This document shows positions 1 through 5,962 of a stretch of 5,962 bases of DNA, one piece after another. Made by a program: the position numbers and the translations under genes. This DNA is from Lentzea sp. Lineage in GTDB: Bacteria > Actinomycetota > Actinomycetes > Mycobacteriales > Pseudonocardiaceae. The stretch covers positions 1 through 5,962 of the forward strand of contig JASLAV010000504.1 in NCBI GenBank assembly GCA_030146905.1, in the 5' to 3' direction. The notes under the pieces were generated by a model that saw only the letters and a program-made list of their open reading frames with translations, ran no database searches and had not been told where the DNA came from. Within the stretch, counting starts at the first letter, position 1. Each line of letters begins with the position of its first letter.

Positions 1-1
1 C

Positions 2-1111
2 GCCGACTTCGACCCGGAGTTCTTCGGCATCGCGCCGCGCGAGGCGCGGTTGATGGACCCCCAGCACCGGTTGCTCATGCTGCACGTGTGGAAGGCGCTG
101 GAGGACGCGGGATACGCGGCGTCCTCGCTGGCCGGCAGCGACCTGGGCATCATCGTGGGCACCGCGGGCACGGGGTACCACCGGCTGATCGAGCAGCACG
201 CGCGTGGCGGGGACGGCGTGGCCGCCACGGCCACGGTGCCGTCCATCGGTCCCAACAGGATGAGCTTCTTCCTCGACGTGCACGGCCCGAGCGAGCCGGT
301 CGAGACGGCCTGCTCCAGTTCTCTCGTCGCCCTGCACCGGGCGGTGTCCGCGTTGCAACGGGGCGAGTGCTCGCTCGCAGTGGCGGGTGGGGTCAACACC
401 GTGCCCGTGCCGGACGGCCACATCAGCTTCGGCCGGGCGGGGATGCTCAGCGACGACGGTCGCTGCAAGTCGTTCTCCGACCGCGCCGACGGCTACTCCC
501 GCGGCGAGGGCGTCGGGATGCTCGTGCTGAAGAAGCTGTCCGCGGCCGAACGCGACGGCGACCACATCCACGGCGTGATCCGTGCGACCGCGGTCAACCA
601 CGGCGGCCGCGCCAACTCGCTGACCGCACCGAACCCGAGGGCGCAGGCGGCGGTGATCCTCGACGCCCACCGCCGGGCGGGCATCGACCCGCGCACGGTC
701 GGCTACGTCGAGGCGCACGGCACCGGTACGAAGCTCGGCGACCCCGTGGAGATCAACGGTCTCCGGGAGGCCTTCCGGCAGCTCTACGCCGACTTCGGAG
801 CCGAGGCCGGCGAGATCCACTGCGGCATCGGCACGGTCAAGACCAACATCGGGCACCTCGAGCTGTCCGCGGGCGTGGCCGGTGTGATCAAGGTGTTGCT
901 GCAGATGCGTCACCGCACCCTGGTCGAGAGCCTGCACTGCGAGACCGTCAACCCGTACGTCGACCTGGACGGCAGTCCTTTCTTCCTGGTGCGCGAACGG
1001 CAGCACTGGGCGGCGCCCCTCGACGCCGACGGCAGGGAGCTTCCGCGCAGGGCAGGAGTCAGCTCGTTCGGCTTCGGCGGAGCGAACGCCCACGTCGTGA
1101 TCGAGGAGTAC
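2..1111 (+). other. Ketosynthase (KS) domain, N-terminus missing
   Basis: The domain catalyses decarboxylative Claisen condensation between the incoming acyl chain, held on its cysteine, and the malonyl-ACP of this module. The visible part begins at the conserved FDPEFFGI block and ends at the GANAHVVIEEY block. The nucleophile is Cys104 in the TACSSSL motif (codon 311-313). The two histidines are His239 in EAHGTGT (716-718) and His285 in NIGHLE (854-856). All three catalytic residues are present, so this is an elongating KS and not the condensation-incompetent type that lacks the second histidine. Blocks such as GPNRMSFFLDVHGPSEPVE and NHGGRANSLTAPNP closely resemble trans-AT KS sequences as I recall them. 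The KS clade, and hence the preferred beta-carbon state of the substrate, needs a phylogeny and is not assigned here. Confidence 0.96.
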
Positions 1112-4100
1112 CGCGCGCCCGTCGCGGCGAACACCGGGCAGGGGCCGTTCGCCATCGTCCTGTCCGCCGGTGAACCCGCCACCCTGGTGGCCCGCGCCCG
1201 GCAGTTGCTCACCTGGATCGACGACCGCTCGCCGTCCGACGGCGACCTGGCGAGCCTGGCGTACACCCTCCAGGTCGGCAGGGTGGCGATGCCCGAACGG
1301 CTCGCCTTCACCGTGCAGACCGTGGAGGACCTGCGGGAGGTGCTGAGGGCGTTCGTGGCCGGTGACCCGCCGGGGCACGTGCACCGGGGCAGCCCGCAGC
1401 CGAACGGGTTGTGGAAGGTGCTCGCCGCGGACGAGGACATCGCCGCCGCGATGGACACCTGGGTCTCCAAGGGCAAGCTGTCGCGCCTGCTCGAACTGTG
1501 GGCCGGTGGCTTCGACTTCGACTGGCGGCGGCTCTACGGCGACACTCCGCCGCGCCGCGTCCCGCTGCCGTCGTACCCGTTCAACCTGCGCCGCTTCTGG
1601 ATCGCCGACGGTGGCACCGCCGCCGCGCCGCGCAGTCCGCGAGCGCACGTCTTGGACGGCAACGAGTTCTACGTGCGCGACCACCTCGTGCGCGGCGTTC
1701 CGGTCCTGCCCGCGGTCGCCTACCTCGAACTGGCGAGGCAAGCGTTCACCTCCGGTGGCGCGACCGCCGGCCTGCGGCTGCACGACGTGTGCTGGCTGCG
1801 GCCCATCGAGGTCACCGGCACGTGCGGCGTCGAGGTGAGCCTCTCGCCCCCGCGCGGATCGGGAGCCCGCGAGTTCGAGGTGAGGCTGGAGGGCTCGGAG
1901 GCGGTTCACGCCCAGGGCGTCGGACAGGTCGACGCGGCTCTCGCCCGGAACACCGAGACGATCGACGTGCAACGGCTTCTCGGCACCTGCGCGCGCGGCA
2001 TGGACTCCGGCGAGTTCTACCGGATCTACGAGCGCCTCGGCATGAGCTACGGCCCCGCCCTGCGAGCCGTTCGTTCCCTGCACCTCGGCGACGGCGTGGC
2101 GGTGGCGAGGCTGACCGTTCCGCGTGAGGCCGAGTCGCCGCTGGTGCTCAACCCCAGCGTCCTCGACGGCGCGTTCCAGGCCGTGCTCGGTGCGTGGAGC
2201 GGTGAGGGTGACGGCGCGGAAGGCCGCCTCGCGCTGCCCTTCGCGGTGCGCGAGGTCCAGGTGCGTGCCGCGACACCCGCGGACGGCTGGGTCGTGGTCC
2301 GCGGCAGCGCCGAGAACCACGGCGGTGACGTGCACCGGTTCGACATCGACGTCTGCGACGCCGACGGGCTCGTCTGCGTGAGAATGCTCGGCTTCAGCAT
2401 CAAGACCCTGCCGGCGCCGGTGCCCCCGGCGGACGCCCGGACCTGTCTCATGGCACCGGTGTGGGACGCCGTCCGCGTGGAGACCGTCTCGCCGTGGCCG
2501 GCCGAGCAGGCGCGGGTGGTGCTGTTCGGCGGGAGTCCGGAGGAGCAGGCCGCGTTCCGCGAGCTCCGGCCGGGCACCGTGGTGCTGGACACCGCGGGCA
2601 CCGTGGAGGAACTGACCTCCGCGCTCCCTGCCGATGCCGCCCACGTGGTGGTGCTGGCCCCGGCGGACGCCCGGTCGTCGTTCCGCCTCGTCAAGGCGGT
2701 GCAGGCGAGCGGTGGTGACGGCAGGGAGATCGGCTGGACGGTGATCACCAGGCAGGCCAGGCTCCTCCCCGGCGACGAGGAGGTGGATCCGGCGGGAGCC
2801 GGCACGCACGGCCTGTTCGGCTCGCTCGCCTCGGAGTGTCCACAGTGGCCGGTGCGGGTCGTGGACGTTCCCGCAGGCGAGCCGGTGCCGTGGAACGAGG
2901 TGCTGGAACTGGCCCCGCAGCCGGGTGGCGCGCTGCTGGCCCGCCGTGACGGCGAGTGGTACCGCCAGGGGTTGCTGGAGCTGGCCGAGCCCGTTCCGGC
3001 CGGACCCGTGCACGAGAGCCTGCGCCCGGACGACGTGGTCGTGGCCATCGGTGGTGCCGGGGGCATCGGCGCCGTCTGGACCGAGCACCTGATCCGCCGG
3101 TACAAGGCGCGTGTGGTGTGGATCGGCCGCCGTCCTCTCGACGACAGGATCGAGGAGCTCCGCAACCGGCTGGCGGCTCACGGGCCCGCCCCCGACTACG
3201 TCCAGGCCGACGCCACCGACCCGGCGGCGTTGCGGCGCGCCCGTGACGAGATCGTGCGCCGCCACGGCCCGGTGCGGGGGGTGCTGCACTCCACCATCGT
3301 GCTCGCGGACCAGAGCCTGGCGAGGATGGACGAGGAGCGGTTCGGCGCAGGCTACGCGGCCAAGGCCGAGGTGGCGGTCAACATCGCGGAGGTGTTCGCG
3401 GACGAGCCGCTGGACTTCGTCGTGTTCTTCTCCTCGCTCCAGTCGTTCCTCACCTCACCGGGGCAGGCCAACTACGCCGCGGGCTGCACGTTCGCCGACG
3501 CCTACGCCGAGCACCTGGGCACCCGCCTCTCCTGCCCCGTGAAGGTGGTCAACTGGGGTTACTGGGGCGGCGTGGGCGTCGCCGCCGACGACGCCCACCG
3601 TGAACGGATGGCCAGGGGCGGGGTCGCGTCGATCGAACCCGCCGAGGGAATGGCCGCCTACGACACGCTCATGGGCAGCCGGCGTTCCCAGCTGGCGCTG
3701 ATGAAGGTGACGAGCACCCGCGCGTTGGACGGACTTCTGGGTGAGGACGTGATCGAGCACGTCACTCCCGTCTCCCCGGAGCTGATCGGCCTCCTGCGTG
3801 ACAGCCGCGCACGGGGCGGCGAGCACACCGACGCGTTCGACTCCGAACTGGTGAAGGTCACCTGGGCCGTTCTGCGCTCACTCGGGCTGTTCGAGGAAGA
3901 CGGTCCTCGCGACGCCGCGCGGTGGCGGGAGTGCGGCGGAATCACCGAACAGCACGACCGCTGGTTGCGGCACACCCTGGAAGTGCTGGCGGACGCCGGT
4001 TTCCTGGTCCGTGAGCGCGACGGTCGTCACCGCCGTGCCGAAGGCGCTCCTGACGACGTCGACGAGATCTGGGCCGAGTGGGACCGGCAGCGCCACACCT

Positions 4101-5962
4101 GGCCGGCCGACAGGTCCACCAGGGCCCGGGCTCTCCTCGCCGACACCGCTCTGCGCGCGCTGGGAGAGGTCCTCACCGGTCGCCGCCCGGCGGCCGACGT
4201 GGTGTCCGGCCCGGTCACCGACCACGTGGACGAGGCGCTGGCGGAGTCACTCGCGGACTACGTGCGGCACCGCGTGGAGGACGACCCCGAGACCAGGCTG
4301 CGGGTGCTGGAGATCGGCGGTGCCGGAGAAACCGTGCTCCGCCACCCGGAGCCGTGGCGCGACCACCTCGACATCTGCCGTCGCACAGTGTCCGACGTCG
4401 AGGAACCGCCTACCGGGAACCAGGTCGAGGCCGGCACGTTCGACGTCGTCATCGCCGCCGGGCTGCGGCACGCCACCCAGGACGTCCGCGTCGCCCTGCG
4501 CAACACCAAGGCGGCTCTGCGCGCCAACGGAATCCTGCTGCTCACCGAGGAAGTGAGCGGGGGCCTGCTCGGCCACCTCACCTCCGGTCTCCTGCGGAGC
4601 CGGCCCGGCACCGTGGTGCCCACGGCGGACGGGTGGCGGCGGCTGCTGCTCGAAGCGGGCTTCCGCGGGGTGTTCGCCGCGACCGGGAGTGCGCTGGGAC
4701 AGCAGGTCTTCGTCGCCGAGAGCGATGGTGCCGTCCGCCGGCGGAAGGCCGCGGCCGTTCCCGCCGAGGTGCCCCGCTCCGGCCCCGCCGGGCGCGACGT
4801 CACTCCCGGCACGGTCGCCGAGCAGGTGACGGCACTGCTGGCCGACGTCCTCGACCTCGATCCCGCGCAGCTGGACCCGGACGCTCCCCTGCGACGCCAC
4901 GGCTTCGACTCCATCTTCATGGCCCAGTTCCTGTCCCAGCTGAAGAAGCACGTCGACGACACCCTGTCGCTGGACGTCATCGCCGAGTGCGAGACGCTGC
5001 GAGACGTCCTCCGCGCCGTCGGCGCGACGGCCGCGCCCGTGGTGGCGGTGGAAGACCACCCCGAACTCGTCCGGATGAACCGGGACCGCGAGGGCCGGCC
5101 CGTGTTCTGGATCCACCACGGCAACGGGGGAGTGGAGTCCTACCGGCCGCTGGCCGACCGCTCCGAACGCCCCTTCTACGGGATCCAGCCGAGGGGATGG
5201 GCCGGGTCCGGCGAGATCCTCGGCGGACAGGTGCCGATGGCCAGGCACTACGCGTCCCTCATCCGCGCCGTGCAACCGGAGGGGCCTTACGACATCGGCG
5301 GTTTCTCACTGGGCGGCCTGCTGGCCTACGAGGTCGTGCGCCAGCTCCAGCTGCAGGGGGCGGAGGTGAACACCCTGGTCATGCTGGACTCCCTGGACGC
5401 TCCCGCGACCAACCAGGCCAACGCCATCATGCAGGGCGGCAGGACCGAGCCCGACGCGGTGGCCAAGGTCTCCGCGTTCCGCGCGGTGAACCTCGTGCTC
5501 GGGAACAACAGCCTGGACGCCGGCAACGGCACGGCCCCGATCCTGCACAGGAACGACGTGGATCCCGGCCTGCCCTACCCGGAGTTCCTCGACTCGCTCA
5601 TCACGGCGGCACTGGCGACGGGGATCACCAAGACCGAGTCGCAGCTGCGCAGGCAGGTCACCCAGCTCGCCCGCTACTTCGAGGCCATGCAGAGCGAGAA
5701 CTACGTGACGTCGCGGCTGCCGCGGCGGGACTCGGTGTCCTGCTACTACTTCCGCAACCGCGGCGGCCGGTTCTTCGGTGACTTCAAGGACTACATGGTG
5801 CTCTTCGACAACCCGGAGCTACCAGGGCTGGACGGCGTCGAGTACTGGCGCGACTGGGAGCGCCAGATCGACGACTTCACCGTGACGGTGGTCGACACCG
5901 ACAGCCACGCGGACGTCATGACCGCACCCCAGTCGCTGGAGGAGGTGCTGCGCCTCTGCGAC
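2..5962 (+). CDS. Trans-AT modular polyketide synthase, terminal module KS-DH-KR-(degenerate MT)-ACP-TE, partial at both ends
   Basis: This is a cytosolic multidomain enzyme that carries out the last chain extension and the release of a polyketide. One frame runs from base 2 to base 5962 without a stop (1987 codons). Domains in order are KS (1-370), post-KS linker (371-535), DH (547-803), KR (816-1236), MT-like (1277-1579), ACP (1604-1673) and TE (1687-1987). No acyltransferase is present: after the KS comes the short linker ending in the LPSYPF motif that is typical of trans-AT synthases, and the GHSxG motif of an AT is missing. Malonyl loading must therefore come from a separate AT protein, which is inferred. 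The 5' end is cut inside the KS, roughly 75 residues into a normal domain, so no start codon or ribosome binding site is visible. The 3' end is cut near the end of the TE. Other long open frames on both strands are arginine- or serine-rich shadows of this GC-rich gene. Confidence 0.97.
1112..1606 (+). other. Post-KS linker of a trans-AT PKS (in place of an AT domain)
   Basis: About 165 residues (371-535) lie between KS and DH. The region contains a TLQVGR block (near 1266-1283), where FAS and PKS proteins have their KS-to-AT linker fold, and then the segment KGKLSRLLELWAGGFDFDW, closing with LPSYPF and FWI (1568-1603). This arrangement is well known in synthases whose AT acts in trans: the linker fold survives but the catalytic AT is gone. 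There is no AT nucleophile motif (GHSxG) in the segment. It probably acts as a scaffold beside the KS and may help the trans AT or ACP to dock; that role is inferred. Confidence 0.9.
1640..2410 (+). other. Dehydratase (DH) domain, catalytic residues intact
   Basis: The domain removes water from a beta-hydroxyacyl-ACP to give an enoyl chain, using a double hot-dog fold. The first half has the HxxxGxxxxP motif with His561, Gly565 and Pro570 (1682-1711). The second half has the YGP motif at Tyr683 (2048-2056) and the DxxxQ motif with Asp722 and Gln726 (2165-2179, within NPSVLDGAFQ). The end is set at the MLGFSIKTL block, the usual closing strand of a PKS DH. With the His and Asp pair and the HxxxGxxxxP proline all present, a true dehydratase is more likely than a pyran-synthase-like domain or an inactive remnant. 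A double-bond-shifting variant cannot be excluded by eye. It precedes the KR, as is normal in DH-KR-ACP modules. Confidence 0.93.
2447..3709 (+). other. Ketoreductase (KR), structural plus catalytic subdomains, probably B-type
   Basis: The domain reduces the beta-keto group with NADPH. The structural subdomain starts at the APVW block (about 2453) and includes the WTVITRQ and GLFGSLA blocks. The catalytic Rossmann half has the cofactor loop GGAGGIG (residues 1017-1023, 3050-3070). The catalytic residues are Lys1121 (3362-3364), Ser1145 (3434-3436) and Tyr1158 (3473-3475). Their 24- and 13-residue spacings fit the family. The diagnostic loop reads LAD with Asp1103 at the position of the last Asp of the LDD motif, which suggests a B-type KR and a 3R (D-type) hydroxyl; this is an inference. 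The usual YxxxN asparagine is Cys1162 (NYAAGC), a variant that I recall from KRs placed before MT domains in trans-AT synthases. The segment ends with VNWGYWG and SIEPAEGM, also typical of that group. Confidence 0.94.
3710..3829 (+). other. KR-to-MT interdomain linker
   Basis: About 40 residues (1237-1276) join the last recognisable KR strand (LALMKV) to the first helix of the MT-like region. They are charged and include a Gly- and Arg-rich stretch (DSRARGGEH), with no catalytic motif that I recognise. The domain boundary on either side is approximate. Confidence 0.6.
3830..4738 (+). other. Degenerate C-methyltransferase-like domain, probably inactive
   Basis: Intact relatives transfer a methyl group from S-adenosylmethionine (SAM) to the alpha carbon of the beta-keto intermediate. 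The N-terminal helical part is present (residues 1277-1420, with a WLRHTLEVLADAGFL-like block and ALGEVLTGRRPAADVV). The C-terminal signature is also clear: FDVVIAAGLRHATQDVR, then ILLLTEE, and finally GQQVFVAESDGAVR. The SAM-binding core is damaged. Motif I reads LEIGGAGETV (4307-4336) where LEIGAGTGGTT would be expected, so the ExGxGxG pattern is broken. Only about 43 residues separate the motif I glutamate (Glu1437) from Phe1480, against roughly 70 in intact domains as I recall them. The missing part should include the acidic SAM-ribose-binding strand. His1490 and Glu1516/Glu1517 remain. The domain probably acts only as a structural spacer now. Loss is inferred from motifs, not tested. Confidence 0.85.
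4739..4810 (+). other. Flexible linker before the ACP
   Basis: About 24 residues rich in Arg, Ala, Pro and Gly (RRKAAAVPAEVPRSGPAGR) follow the AESDG block that ends the MT-like domain. They show no motif and look like a typical disordered tether that lets the carrier protein move between domains. Confidence 0.65.
4811..5020 (+). other. Acyl carrier protein (ACP) domain, single
   Basis: The domain carries the growing chain on a 4'-phosphopantetheine arm. The attachment residue is Ser1637 in GFDSI (codon 4910-4912), preceded by the usual Asp. The first helix (VAEQVTALLADVL) and the DPDAPLRRHGFDS loop match the PKS ACP fold. The position six residues after the serine is Phe1643, not the tryptophan that flags ACPs used for HMG-CoA-synthase-type beta-branching, so beta-branching at this module is not suggested; this is an inference. 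Only one ACP is present, followed directly by the TE. Tandem ACPs are common in trans-AT synthases but are not seen here. Confidence 0.95.
5060..5962 (+). other. Type I thioesterase (TE) domain, chain release, C-terminus nearly complete
   Basis: This alpha/beta-hydrolase domain takes the finished chain from the ACP onto a serine and releases it by hydrolysis or by attack of an internal hydroxyl (macrolactone). The nucleophile is Ser1769 in GFSLGG (codon 5306-5308). The acid is Asp1796 in VMLDSLD (5387-5389), 27 residues later. The base is His1969 in the SHADVM block (5906-5908). An HHGNGG block near residues 1705-1710 forms the expected oxyanion-side loop. The Asp-to-His distance is 173 residues, longer than the roughly 90-100 of the well-studied DEBS and surfactin TEs, which implies a large lid insertion (about residues 1800-1950). 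The sequence ends 18 residues after the histidine, close to a normal TE end, so the stop codon is probably just past the window. Whether release is by cyclisation or hydrolysis cannot be told from sequence. Confidence 0.94.

Noticed and set aside
88..1173. A 361-codon open frame on the + strand in another frame
   Set aside because: It is Arg- and Gly-rich low-complexity translation overlapping the KS, which has all catalytic motifs in the frame starting at base 2.
1112..1606. A possible degenerate AT domain after the KS
   Set aside because: The segment is only about 165 residues, has no GHSxG nucleophile motif, and matches the standard trans-AT post-KS linker instead.
2411..3030. A possible second reductase (enoylreductase) between DH and KR
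   Set aside because: There is only one nucleotide-binding glycine loop (3050-3070). The preceding part fits the KR structural subdomain, with blocks such as APVW and WTVITRQ.
2047..3165. A 372-codon open frame on the - strand
   Set aside because: Its composition is dominated by Ser, Thr, Arg and Pro without motifs. It lies antisense to the DH and KR, whose catalytic motifs are intact.
4307..4441. A sequencing error or frameshift as the cause of the shortened MT core
   Set aside because: The frame is continuous with recognisable MT sequence on both sides and codon use stays GC-rich at third positions. A simple frameshift would not remove about 30 residues cleanly, although an in-frame assembly collapse cannot be fully excluded.
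4247..5275. A 342-codon open frame on the - strand
   Set aside because: It has no domain signature and is antisense to the MT, ACP and TE coding sequence; high GC content makes such open frames common.
4078..5781. A 567-codon open frame on the + strand in another frame
   Set aside because: It is extremely rich in Arg, Ala, Gly and Pro, has no recognisable domain, and overlaps the clear KR-downstream MT, ACP and TE domains. It is a shadow of the GC-rich coding frame.
1..5962. Promoters, terminators, RNA genes, insertion sequences or CRISPR repeats
   Set aside because: The whole window is filled by one coding frame, and I saw no repeat array, inverted-repeat element or intergenic gap.

Overview
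The whole window is one uninterrupted reading frame on the + strand (positions 2 to 5962, 1987 codons, open at both ends). It encodes the C-terminal part of a modular trans-acyltransferase (trans-AT) polyketide synthase. Residue numbers below count the codon at 2-4 as residue 1. The DNA is very GC-rich, with G or C at nearly every third codon position, and I saw no in-frame TTA codon. This points to an actinomycete-type bacterium. The species and the polyketide cannot be named from this window.

Layout, in order: ketosynthase (KS, missing its N-terminus, 2-1111); the post-KS linker that stands where cis-AT synthases carry an AT domain (1112-1606); dehydratase (DH, 1640-2410); ketoreductase with its structural subdomain (KR, 2447-3709); a short linker; a shortened and degenerate C-methyltransferase-like domain (MT, 3830-4738); a low-complexity linker (4739-4810); one acyl carrier protein (ACP, 4811-5020); and a type I thioesterase (TE, 5060-5962). 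The TE histidine lies about 18 codons before the window edge, so the stop codon is probably just outside. The N-terminal part of the KS and any earlier modules lie upstream of position 1.

Working model: an AT encoded elsewhere loads malonate on the ACP. The KS (Cys104, His239, His285 intact) adds two carbons to the incoming chain. The KR (Lys1121, Ser1145, Tyr1158) reduces the beta-keto group, the DH (His561, Asp722) can remove water, and the TE (Ser1769, Asp1796, His1969) releases the finished chain as an acid, ester or lactone. The MT domain has lost most of its recognisable SAM-binding region and probably does not methylate. The most notable points are this decayed MT and the long segment between Asp and His in the TE. 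The rest matches ordinary trans-AT PKS organisation, and I found no sign of a wholly new type of system. There are no RNA genes, mobile elements, CRISPR arrays or intergenic regions.
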